From: a bacterium BMS3Abin14
GTDB lineage: Bacteria; BMS3Abin14
Direction of reading: 5' to 3'
Assembly (NCBI GenBank): GCA_002897695.1
Contig: BDTG01000039.1
Location: 16,817 to 80,816, forward strand
Length of the DNA stretch: 64,000 bases
The translations under genes and the position numbers were made by a program. The stretch's first letter is position 1. Each line of letters starts with the position of its first letter. Below are positions 53,504 to 61,038 of the stretch, piece after piece. Under the pieces are notes generated by a model, which was not told the DNA's origin, did not search any database, and saw only the letters and a list, made by a program, of their open reading frames with translations.

Positions 53504-54564
53504 TTCGCACCCCCTTGCACATCCGGCGACATGCCCGAATCGAGACTTATCCACGGCACCAGGGCCTTCTGGTTCTCGTCCACGACGTAGATCCCCTTCA
53601 CACCTTTAAGGTATTCACCCATGGCCTCCAGGTACAGCCGCCGCCGTGTGACCTGGGGGGCACTCCGGTATTGCGTCAGGATGGCCTCGAAGCGGGTCGC
53701 CTCACCCTCGGCGCGGTTGACGCGCTCCGTGGCGTACCCTTGGGCCTCGCTGATGCTCTGCTCCGCCACACCGCGGGCCTTGGGGATCTCCCGGTTGGCC
53801 TGCTCCTGGGCCTGGTTGATGGTGCGTTCCTTGTCCTGCCGTGACTCGTTGACCTCGTTAAAGGCCGGTTTCACGGGGTCGGGAGGGGTCACGTCCTGGA
53901 GCTCCACAGTGACGAGGCGCACCCCGGATTTGTATTCGGAAAGGATCGACTGGATCTCCTTCTTCGCCTCGCTGGCGATCTCCACACGGCCCGTGGTCAG
54001 AACAGCGCTCCCGAGGCGGTTGCCCACCGCGCGCCGCATGATCGCCTCCGTGATGTCGCGAATCGTCTTCCGTGTGTCACGCACGTTGAACAGGTAGGCG
54101 ATGGGGTCTTGGATCCGGTACTGTACGATCCACTGGACGTCGATGACGTTCAGGTCCCCCGTGAGCATCAGCGACTCGTCCTGGTAGGAGCGGCCACCCG
54201 AGTACTGTGTCCGCTCACCGGGATTGACCGCAGTGGTTCTGAAACCGAATTCCTCTTTGAGAACGCGCGCGGTTGGTACCAGTTTGACCGTCTCGATCAA
54301 AAACGGCAGTTTGAAGTGAAGCCCCGGGCCGGCCGTGCGCGAGACCTCCCCGAACCTCTGCACGACGCCTGTCTCTTCCGGCTGGACCGTGAACCAGGAG
54401 GTCCATGCCGCAAAGGCCAGCAGCGCAAGAATGAGGAGGGAAGGCAGGAAGGACGCTCCGCCCTTGAACCCCTGGAACCCTTTGAACTTCTGGCGGATCT
54501 GCTCCAGGGAATCATCGAGGGACGGCTGGGACTCTCCGTTGGTCGGATTCCATTTAAAAGCCAT
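53500..54564 (-). CDS. hflK: protease modulator HflK
   Basis: About 354 residues from ATG 54564, preceded by AAGGAGG. The N-terminus has a glycine-rich/coil stretch (FKWNPTNGESQP), then one membrane span (LPSLLILALLAFAAWTSWF) and the SPFH domain (EETGVVQRFGEVSRTAGPGLHFKLPF). The C-terminal helix contains QEQANREIPKARGVAEQSISEAQGYA. It pairs with HflC to modulate FtsH. It lies in the middle of the repeat-rich accessory region. Confidence 0.96.
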   Translation of the reverse strand: MAFKWNPTNGESQPSLDDSLEQIRQKFKGFQGFKGGASFLPSLLILALLAFAAWTSWFTVQPEETGVVQRFGEVSRTAGPGLHFKLPFLIETVKLVPTARVLKEEFGFRTTAVNPGERTQYSGGRSYQDESLMLTGDLNVIDVQWIVQYRIQDPIAYLFNVRDTRKTIRDITEAIMRRAVGNRLGSAVLTTGRVEIASEAKKEIQSILSEYKSGVRLVTVELQDVTPPDPVKPAFNEVNESRQDKERTINQAQEQANREIPKARGVAEQSISEAQGYATERVNRAEGEATRFEAILTQYRSAPQVTRRRLYLEAMGEYLKGVKGIYVVDENQKALVPWISLDSGMSPDVQGGAK

Positions 54565-55166
54565 AAAGCTACTACCTCCTTCGAGTAAAAAAGACTTACG
54601 AATCACGGCATTTCTTAATTCTACATTATTTCCACCAACTTTTCAGGGAACTGACTCAAAAAATGTGTTGTGGGTCCGTATCCTACACGAAATAACGGGA
54701 AACACCTAATAACGATACACTGATTACGGATTACGGATCAAACCTTTGGCAGGCGCCTGAAGACCCTCCTTTACCCCTCAAGGCGGTTTCTAACAGGGAT
54801 GAAGGGGATAGATAAAGGGGATGAGTCAAAACCATTTAACGCAGAGGGCCGCTGAGGGCACCTCTCCCAGGTGCAGCCGTACACCTCTTGGTGCTGTCCT
54901 GGATCGTTTTCCGGACACGGTCATTGTTGGACGTGGGGTCATTTCCGCATCTTTAGTGATTTCATAGCTGTGAAAAACATCCTGATCATAAATTATCTCA
55001 TCGTAGAGAATTCAATTACGCGTCAAAGGAATTTAAGATTTCATTCACCGCTGGCGCACCTGATCTACGCTGATTTACGCCGCCCTTTATTACCCCCACA
55101 AGGTCGACAGAGGCGCCGCCCAAAGACGATCACCGAGCGGCAGGGTTTCGGTTCCGTCGTAAAGGA
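54565..55166. other. intergenic region with scattered repeats
   Basis: TGATTAC-GGATTAC-GGATCAA (54721-54741) is a three-unit heptad array. A CGCTGAT/TACGC-type repeat lies at about 55048-55085. I see no coding frame of interest across the 600 bases. Confidence 0.4.
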
Positions 55167-55580
55167 TCACCCCCAGCCGGAAAACGTCACCGGCAACCGG
55201 GCGAGAACGAAATTCAGCACCTCTTCAGCCGCGTCCAAAGCCTCCTGCGCATCTTTCCTTGCCGGCTCCAGAACATCTCCCGGGTAGCGAAATGCAATCG
55301 CGTAAGGCGTCAGCAAATCGGCAATATCCATCAACTCCGCAAAGGTCGGGTCGCTCTGCATGCATTGCTCAACCAGCACGGAAAGAGCATGGACTTTCTG
55401 GAAAGGTGTATCTTTAAGGGTCAGATACGCTTTGAAGGCCTTTTCCGCCGTCTGCTGACAGTGGTAGACAGCCGTATCAAGCAAAGGCGGGTCAGCGATG
55501 AAAAGTTGTCCGGCGGAACGGAGATCGTGTTCCGCCCTCACCAGCCACTGCCGGATTTCATGGACTTTTGGATCAACCAT
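55167..55580 (-). CDS. HEPN-domain protein (RYPGD type)
   Basis: 137 residues from ATG 55580. The HEPN helices are visible as WLVRAEHDLRSAGQL, YHCQQTAEKAFKAYLTL and TPYAIAFRYPGDV. The RX4HXY RNase site is absent, so it belongs to the branch thought to act with a nucleotidyltransferase of unknown target. It overlaps its nucleotidyltransferase partner by eight bases. Confidence 0.88.
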   Translation of the reverse strand: MVDPKVHEIRQWLVRAEHDLRSAGQLFIADPPLLDTAVYHCQQTAEKAFKAYLTLKDTPFQKVHALSVLVEQCMQSDPTFAELMDIADLLTPYAIAFRYPGDVLEPARKDAQEALDAAEEVLNFVLARLPVTFSGWG

Positions 55581-55893
55581 GAAGGACCTTTCCCTCTTCC
55601 ATGACTTTTCTGGCCAGCGAGGTGACCACTTGTCTGCTGCGCTCCACTTCATCATGGGTCTGGACCACCACGTCGACAGGAACACCTATGCCGCGCAAAG
55701 AACGGTAGATCCCCCTGGCACGGCGATAGGCAGGCTGGTCCGAGGAGTGGATAACGACAAACAGATCAAGGTCGCTGTCCACAGTAGGCTGCCCCCAGGC
55801 ATATGAACCAAAGAGAACAATCTTCACCGGATGGACGGCTTCAACAATCCGGCGTGTGATCTCATTGAGTATCTCGGGACTGAATTCTTTCAT
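55573..55893 (-). CDS. minimal nucleotidyltransferase (HEPN partner)
   Basis: 106 residues. KIVLFGSYAWGQPTVDSDLDLFVV provides GS-x10-D-x-D; VPVDVVVQTHDEVE supplies the third acidic strand. It forms the NT half of a HEPN-MNT pair, whose partner starts eight bases before this gene's stop. ATG 55893; ribosome site not strong. Confidence 0.88.
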   Translation of the reverse strand: MKEFSPEILNEITRRIVEAVHPVKIVLFGSYAWGQPTVDSDLDLFVVIHSSDQPAYRRARGIYRSLRGIGVPVDVVVQTHDEVERSRQVVTSLARKVMEEGKVLHG

Positions 55894-56018
55894 GGGTTCA
55901 CTATATCACAACAAATTACCGCTGAAACAAAACTATCGTGTACAATCCGTGCCTCAAGTTTCTTTCAGGTTCCAGGGGGACAGTCCAGAGACCAAGCCCA
56001 ACAGACTACCCTTTAATT

Positions 56019-56140
56019 TTGGTTCATCCGGTTAATGCGTACCTTATTATTTTTCTGTCATTGCGAGCCTGAGTGAAACCGCGGCGCGGCAATCTCATGC
56101 GGCCTGTCGCGGCAAAGTTCGAAGAACGAAGACGGAAGCT
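56019..56140. repeat. MITE-derived sequence (one end plus palindromic interior)
   Basis: GGTTCATCCGGTTAATGCG-TACCTTATTA, then TCATTGCGAGCCTGAGTG and GCGGCAATC, ending near GTTCGAAGAACGAAGACGG. It overwrites the 3' end of the toxin gene at 56024-56350 and supplies its stop codon. Confidence 0.7.
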
Positions 56141-56350
56141 AAAAAGATCACCATCAAGGTCAAAAACCACCCGATAATCGCCGATTCTGAATCGAAAGGT
56201 TCCCAGAGCAGGGTTGGTTAACCGTTTGGAATGTTTTAACGGATCTGCCGCAAATCGAAGAAGCGCTTTACCTATGCGTGCTTTGACACTCTGATCAAGT
56301 TTTTGAATATCCTTGACTGCTCGCCGGGTGTAGACCAGGCCAAAGCTCAT
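56024..56350 (-). pseudogene. RelE/ParE-like toxin whose C-terminus has been replaced by a repeat
   Basis: The first 65-68 residues look normal (LVYTRRAVKDIQKLDQSVKARIGKALL; TFRFRIGDYRVVFDLDGDL). The expected final strand and H-x3-Y/R ending (about 15-20 residues) are missing; instead the frame runs into MITE-type sequence (FAATGRMRLPRRG..., QARND) and ends at a TGA inside the MITE end. The product would be 108 residues with an artificial tail. It overlaps the antitoxin by four bases. Probably inactive. Confidence 0.7.
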
Positions 56351-56547
56351 TGCCCGAAAACTTCATCATGGCTCCTGGTCCGACCATTCCCGTAATCAGC
56401 CCTGGCCTCCCTGATGCTCGTTAGATATTCCGGGCAGGTAGCAGCGAGCAGGTCTTCAAGAAAATCTTCCCGATCCTTCCTTTTCATCTTCTTGACTGCC
56501 GCAATGATTTTTTCGGTATCGATTTCCATTTTCAGCGCTGTGGACAT
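56347..56547 (-). CDS. RelB-like antitoxin
   Basis: 66 residues from ATG 56547. ALKMEIDTEKIIAAVKKMKRKDREDFLEDLLAATCPEYLTSI...REARADYGNGRTRSHDEVF-like sequence resembles small antitoxins with a dimerising N-terminus and a toxin-binding tail ending in SHDEVFG. Its toxin follows with a four-base overlap. The first 24 codons and 74 bases upstream recur at 58684-58830. Confidence 0.75.
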   Translation of the reverse strand: MSTALKMEIDTEKIIAAVKKMKRKDREDFLEDLLAATCPEYLTSIREARADYGNGRTRSHDEVFGQ

Positions 56548-56621
56548 GATCGACCCCCGCTTTTGATACTTTCCAGAAATAATCCTCTCACAATCTACAA
56601 GAACTTTCGATCCCAGGCAAG
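56475..56621 (-). repeat. 147-bp duplicated antitoxin leader, copy 1
   Basis: Matches 58684-58830 without gaps at about seven mismatches. It spans the 5' leader and first 24 codons of the antitoxin gene. Confidence 0.9.
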
Positions 56622-57148
56622 AGACAGGCGAGGGGCTAGAGGCTATGGGTAATAGCACAGTCCAGAACCTGAATCTTTTTAGCCGCCAGACTGGAGCCCG
56701 GGGCGAGATCGCGTCATCCGGTCCCTATTCGCGATGACATCTTTTCTCCGTTGGACATTGGACCTTGGACGTTGGACGTTTTTATAGCCCCTCGCCCAAG
56801 TTGCTGCTCGTCCTTGTTGCCCTGGATGAAAGTGAACTTTGATCCAGGGTGTAGGATGATGACTTTGAAAAAAGTCATCGACGCGCCCACTGAGGGGCGC
56901 CCAAATCAAAGATTTGTGAGGAAAGTGAAAATGACACTTTTCGCTTTCCGTGGAGTAAAAAGCCATCAATGGACTTTTTACGCCCCTATCAACGGAGAAA
57001 TCAGCCGATTTCAAGGAAATCCCGCTCCTGTCAGGGAGCGGTTGGGTGAGGGACGGAATCGTTCCGGTGTTTGCCTTATCCCCTTCATCCACTCCACCTG
57101 CCACGTCGAAGTCACCGAAATGTGTGACGAAGACGGGTCCCTGTTGAA
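56548..57148. repeat. spacer with family A repeat, heptad array and CACCTGCCACGTCGAAG repeat
   Basis: 56751-56778 is TTGGACA-TTGGACC-TTGGACG-TTGGACG. 56858-56985 is a family A unit in inverted orientation. 57081-57150 is a 70-bp repeat also at 60783-60852. No gene seen in between. Confidence 0.7.
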
Positions 57149-57550
57149 TCAGCCTTTGCATCCGCTTTTTCCCATGCTGTTCAACCAGGTCTGCAGCAAA
57201 GCAGCGTAACCGGCCAGGCGGGAGAAGATCTTCCGGGCAAGTTCTTCGTTGTAGGTGTGGACGGTAAGGTTTCTGTCATCGGCCATCTCCAGGGCCAGGC
57301 GGACCTGGTCTTCGGTGAGTAAGCCGACCTGCAGACATGCGCGCATTACCCCCTTTGGCGAACCCACCTCCAGGCCCTCTCTTTCCCTCAATAATAGTTG
57401 AGCCGCTTTCCATGTCGCCTCGAACGTGTATTCGAAGCGCTGTATCGCGGCATCCCTGACAACATTGTCGCCGGCGTCATCCAGCGGAAGCTCACAGAAT
57501 GTCGCAAGCGCCTTATCGGCTACCTGTAAACGCTCCTTTAAACGGTCCAT
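57149..57550 (-). CDS. HI0074-type HEPN protein (nucleotidyltransferase substrate-binding), RX4HXY present
   Basis: 133 residues. RFEYTFEATWKAAQLLL and GVMRACLQVGLL are HI0074 helices; ADDRNLTVHTYNEELARKIF contains RX4HXY (RNLTVHTY), the HEPN RNase site and AMPylated tyrosine. Its nucleotidyltransferase partner overlaps by 13 bases upstream. Confidence 0.9.
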   Translation of the reverse strand: MDRLKERLQVADKALATFCELPLDDAGDNVVRDAAIQRFEYTFEATWKAAQLLLREREGLEVGSPKGVMRACLQVGLLTEDQVRLALEMADDRNLTVHTYNEELARKIFSRLAGYAALLQTWLNSMGKSGCKG

Positions 57551-57855
57551 ATGATACCCTCCGCGAGTACGCGTTCTCTGAAGGCCTCATCCGTTTGCGA
57601 AAGATCAACCAATTCCACACTGAACGGCACATAGCTCTCCTGGAGAGATTCCCGAATCCGGCTCAAAAGTCCCGCCGGAAGTTCTCTCACCGGCAGAACG
57701 GCGACATCGATATCAGAGGCCCTTCCAGCCTTGCCCGTAGCGTGCGACCCGAAGAGAAAAACCTGGGCGTCATGCCCCAGCAACCCTTTCAATACAAGGC
57801 GCTTGACCTGGTCCAGGTCGTGCTCAATATTTTTTCCGGAGTCTTTTTTACGCAT
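57538..57855 (-). CDS. nucleotidyltransferase (HI0073/MNT type)
   Basis: 105 residues. QVFLFGSHATGKAGRASDIDVAVLP gives GS-x10-D-x-D; VPFSVELVDLSQ the third acidic strand. It pairs with the HI0074-type protein. Confidence 0.9.
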   Translation of the reverse strand: MRKKDSGKNIEHDLDQVKRLVLKGLLGHDAQVFLFGSHATGKAGRASDIDVAVLPVRELPAGLLSRIRESLQESYVPFSVELVDLSQTDEAFRERVLAEGIIWTV

Positions 57856-57955
57856 GGCTTCCGCCTTTATCCGCGGTGAATGACTTTAAGGCTTATTGGC
57901 CGCTGATGCACACTGATAGTTCTAAACCTGGGAACAGGAATGGATCGCCATCAAT

Positions 57956-58348
57956 TTACCTGGTCAGTAACGCGTCCGCTTCATCCATGGCCTCGGCAGC
58001 GAAACGCGCCAGATCTCGGGCATCTTCCAGGGACGGGGCTCCGTTGGGCAACAGACCAGACTCGGTGGGATAACGTGAGTCTATATACAGTTTGTTGAGC
58101 AGACTCAGGGTATCCTCATCCCAGTCTATGGAATAATCCCGCTCCGCAGCAGCTTTCAATGTCAGCAAACTGTGGGTTTTTCCGACCTCAATATCAATCT
58201 CCTCCAGGAGCGCCTTCAGGCATTTCTCGACACACTGCTGCGCATGGAAAGCGACTACTGCCGCCAGGTTCGGCTTGTCAAGAATGGCGTTAATGGTTTC
58301 GAGATCGGCCCTGGCCGATCTGAGCCAGTCGGTGGTAACGGCTTTCAC
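57956..58348 (-). CDS. HEPN-domain protein (RYP type)
   Basis: 130 residues. WLRSARADLETINAIL, FHAQQCVEKCLKALLEE, KTHSLLTLKA and LYIDSRYPTESGL are HEPN features; there is no RX4HXY. Overlaps its nucleotidyltransferase by four bases. Confidence 0.9.
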   Translation of the reverse strand: MKAVTTDWLRSARADLETINAILDKPNLAAVVAFHAQQCVEKCLKALLEEIDIEVGKTHSLLTLKAAAERDYSIDWDEDTLSLLNKLYIDSRYPTESGLLPNGAPSLEDARDLARFAAEAMDEADALLTR

Positions 58349-58677
58349 GAGAGCTCGACCCCTTCACGCAGCGCCCGGCGGACAAAGAGGCTCCCGCCCG
58401 CCTTGATTTTTTCGAACTCAGAACGAGTATAAACCAGCAGATCGATGGGATATCTCTTTTCAATTTCCCGTATGGCGCGGCTGACTTGGAGGTAATTGGT
58501 GCAACTCTCCCGGAAGTTCCCCGGCGAAGTATCCTGGTCAAGAACAACGATCAGGTCGATATCGCTGTCGGGACCGGCCGTGCCCGATGCCTCGGAACCA
58601 AACAGAATAATTTTGTCGATCCCGCCGGATGACTTGATTTTTTCCACCAGTTCTTTTTTTACTCCATCAGTCAGCAT
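58345..58677 (-). CDS. minimal nucleotidyltransferase (HEPN partner)
   Basis: 110 residues. KIILFGSEASGTAGPDSDIDLIVVLD provides GS-x10-D-x-D; YPIDLLVYTRSEFE the third acid. Its ATG lies 11 bases inside a short frame derived from the duplicated antitoxin leader (58667-58756), so it may be translated by coupling. Confidence 0.9.
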   Translation of the reverse strand: MLTDGVKKELVEKIKSSGGIDKIILFGSEASGTAGPDSDIDLIVVLDQDTSPGNFRESCTNYLQVSRAIREIEKRYPIDLLVYTRSEFEKIKAGGSLFVRRALREGVELS

Positions 58678-58756
58678 ATCTTACCTTCCTTTTCACCTTC
58701 TTGACTGCCGCAATGATTTTTTCGGTATCGATTTCCATTTTCAGCGCTGTGGACAT
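58667..58756 (-). pseudogene. 29-codon antitoxin-derived leader frame in front of the nucleotidyltransferase
   Basis: Starts like the antitoxin at 56547 (ALKMEIDTEKIIAAVKK), then diverges to VKRKVRYAD and a TGA at 58667. It ends inside the nucleotidyltransferase start (ATG 58677). The gene is truncated after about 24 codons by the junction of the duplication. Confidence 0.75.
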
Positions 58757-58830
58757 GATCGACCCCCGCTTTTTGTACACTTCAGAAATAGTCCTCTCAC
58801 AATCTACAAGAACTTTCGATCCCAGGCAAG
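58684..58830 (-). repeat. 147-bp duplicated antitoxin leader, copy 2
   Basis: Gap-free match (about 140 of 147) to 56475-56621. Confidence 0.9.
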
Positions 58831-58867
58831 GCACAGAGGGTTATCCGCGTCCATCCGCGGCGCTGGG

Positions 58868-58888
58868 GTTTGAGGTTTGAGGTTTGAA
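58868..58888 (+). repeat. heptad array GTTTGAG-GTTTGAG-GTTTGAA
   Basis: Three 7-bp units, followed by GGAACCA-GGAACCA at 58899-58912. Confidence 0.9.
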
Positions 58889-59032
58889 GTTAAGACATGG
58901 AACCAGGAACCAGAAAAGGTAAGCGGAAGGGCGGCAACCTCAAACTTCAAACTCTCAAACCTCAAACTCGCCCTTACCGCTTACAGCCCGCATTTCCTGG
59001 CCGCCGGTACACGCGGGGGTCCCTGGTTCCGG

Positions 59033-60253
59033 TCAATACAGGAACCCGAAGACCCAAAGCGGTATCTTTCTTCCAAACCCATTTTCCATATCATCCACGG
59101 CCAGAAAGCTGTTTTCAATGTCCTTTATCTGATCAAACCCCTTGTTTCTGCCACCAATTTCAAAGAGGTATGCATCGTCAACCAGAAAGTCTCCTTGCCG
59201 CGGCGCCTTGAGCACGTGCCCGGTGCTGAGCATATTCAGAAAAAAAGTCTCCCGGATGGTTCCCGTGTCAGAGTCCGGTGCAAAGGCATGGATAAGGTTG
59301 GTGTTGTTAAGAAAAATCTTTTCCGGCTTCTCAAACCCACGGAGTCCCTTTCCGGAGCGACTCAGCCCCAGAACCAAACCACAGTCTTCCAGATATTTCA
59401 GATAGGTCTTGAGTGTGCGCTGATCGCCGACATCCGTCAGCTTTGTCAATTTATTAAAATCGGGAACAAATGGGACAGTCGCGGAAATGACCCGCAAAAG
59501 CGCCGCAATCTTTTTAACACTGTTTCCGGTCAGAGCGGGCTGAACAGCAATAAGGTCGCTCTCAATGGTCGTGTGCAGGTTCTGATTGAGCAGTTGATAA
59601 AACAGGGCTTCATCCCGATCCTCAAAATAGAATGGGTAATAGCCATGTTTGAGATAGGCCTTGAACAGCGCCAGGACCTTTTTCTCACGAAGTTTGTCGA
59701 CAATCTCGTGTGTTATGCGAACATGATCGCTTAATATATCCTCGAGGGTGCAGGAAGGCAGCCCAACATCGAGGGATATTTCGATATATTCCCGAAAGGA
59801 CATGCCCCACATTCGAATCTGCAAGGCTCTGCGGCTCAAATCATGGCTGCCTTTATAAATTTCCAGGGCTGAGCTTCCCGAGGCCAGAACGTTGAGCCCG
59901 GCAAAGGTATCGGTGATGGACTTGAGTTCCATGGACCACTGCGGATATTTGTGTATTTCATCAAAACATATGGTTTTACCACCGCGGTTGACGAACTGTT
60001 CAGCGATCTCGTACAGGCTCCGGGATCCAATGAGAAAATGATCCGCCTGAACATACAGGATGGTCTCACTCAATCTGTCCTGCCCACCCACATCCAGGAG
60101 ATGCTGGACCATGGCTGTGGTTTTACCTATGCCCCTCTGCCCCAGGATGACACACAATCTTCGGGACAAGTCGTGCTCCCGCAGCAAGTATCGCCTGTAG
60201 GGTCTGTTAAAAACCGTCAACTGGGTCTGGCTGAGCCGATAAAGATTTTCCAT
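59033..60253 (-). CDS. AAA ATPase of the DUF4143-related group
   Basis: 406 residues from ATG 60253. It has Walker A LGQRGIGKTTAMVQHLL, a Walker B ICFDEIHKYPQWSMEL, LASGSSALEIYKGSHDLSRRA and a middle winged-helix part (FNKLTKLTDVGDQRTLKTYLKYLED), and the final segment GDFLVDDAYLFEIGGRNKG. The C-terminal nuclease-like E-x-G-G-x-K strand is seen. Function unknown; such ATPases are common in accessory islands. Confidence 0.85.
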   Translation of the reverse strand: MENLYRLSQTQLTVFNRPYRRYLLREHDLSRRLCVILGQRGIGKTTAMVQHLLDVGGQDRLSETILYVQADHFLIGSRSLYEIAEQFVNRGGKTICFDEIHKYPQWSMELKSITDTFAGLNVLASGSSALEIYKGSHDLSRRALQIRMWGMSFREYIEISLDVGLPSCTLEDILSDHVRITHEIVDKLREKKVLALFKAYLKHGYYPFYFEDRDEALFYQLLNQNLHTTIESDLIAVQPALTGNSVKKIAALLRVISATVPFVPDFNKLTKLTDVGDQRTLKTYLKYLEDCGLVLGLSRSGKGLRGFEKPEKIFLNNTNLIHAFAPDSDTGTIRETFFLNMLSTGHVLKAPRQGDFLVDDAYLFEIGGRNKGFDQIKDIENSFLAVDDMENGFGRKIPLWVFGFLY

Positions 60254-60380
60254 AAAGAATCCTTTTACATGGGATCGCATTACATATTATTCAAATAATA
60301 TTAGGAATGCAATACCATATTCCCTTATCCCTTATCCCCCGTTGAACCATCCTTCGCGCTTCGAGCTACGGCCGGCAAGC

Positions 60381-60401
60381 GTTGAACTTGGAACATTGAA
60401 C
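60381..60401 (+). repeat. heptad array GTTGAAC-TTGGAAC-ATTGAAC
   Basis: Three 7-bp units. Confidence 0.85.
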
Positions 60402-60412
60402 GCTTTCCCTAC

Positions 60413-60769
60413 TCATCCCCCGCCCTTGTGGGCCTCGGTGTCGCGGCGGTGGGCCTTCAGGTCGTTGGCGACACCATCGACCTTTTCCTCAACACGGACC
60501 AGCCGTTCATCCAGGCGATCGATCTTTTCATTCAACCGCTCATCCACGCGGTCCATCTTTTCATTCAGCATCTGGTGCCCTTCAACGACGATATCCATCT
60601 TGTGCTGGAAATTATCCATCAGCATGCCGCGCTGGTGGCTGAATTCTTCAATGATCTCGCCTTTGAATCGCTGATTCTCTTCCGAAATTTCTTCCTTGAA
60701 CTGACCAAACCGGTTATCGACAACCGTGGTAACAAGTTCGGCTATTTCTTTCAGGTCATCTTTTTTCAT
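60413..60769 (-). CDS. small coiled-coil protein of unknown function
   Basis: 118 residues, highly charged. Heptad repeats run from about residue 25 to 110, e.g. LNEKMDRVDERLNEKIDRLD and ERLVRVEEKVDGVANDLKAH. No membrane span or catalytic motif is seen. It stands between the ATPase at 59033 and the DUF4143 gene at 61039 on the same strand, but with spacers on both sides. Confidence 0.7.
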   Translation of the reverse strand: MKKDDLKEIAELVTTVVDNRFGQFKEEISEENQRFKGEIIEEFSHQRGMLMDNFQHKMDIVVEGHQMLNEKMDRVDERLNEKIDRLDERLVRVEEKVDGVANDLKAHRRDTEAHKGGG

Positions 60770-60782
60770 CCTTGATTCCTAT

Positions 60783-60852
60783 CCCCCTCCATCCCTTCAC
60801 TTGCCACGTCGTAGTCACCGATTTGTGTGACAAAGGCAGGTCCCTGCTGAAT
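60783..60852. repeat. 70-bp repeat (CACTTGCCACGTCG family)
   Basis: Direct copy of 57081-57150. It is followed by TTGCTTCGCATCG...ACAAGCGCAATGACACC (about 60870-60932), related to the MITE interior. Confidence 0.75.
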
Positions 60853-60986
60853 CCAGGCTGTGCACGAGATTGCTTCGCATCGTATCGGCTTCCACCTTCG
60901 CGTAAAGCTTCGGCGGACAAGCGCAATGACACCTTTCCCCCATGCGCCCACGCTCCGCGTCCTCGTGTCTGCCTTTTCGCCCTTCC

Positions 60987-61033
60987 CCCTATCGCCCATA
61001 GCCTATAGCCTATTGCCCATAACCCATAGCCTG
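60987..61033 (+). repeat. heptad array (GCCTATA-type)
   Basis: CCCTATC-GCCCATA-GCCTATA-GCCTATT-GCCCATA-ACCCATA-GCCTG: six 7-bp units of consensus GCCYATW. Relatives at 63139-63171 and 63878-63903. Confidence 0.95.
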
Positions 61034-61038
61034 CTCTT

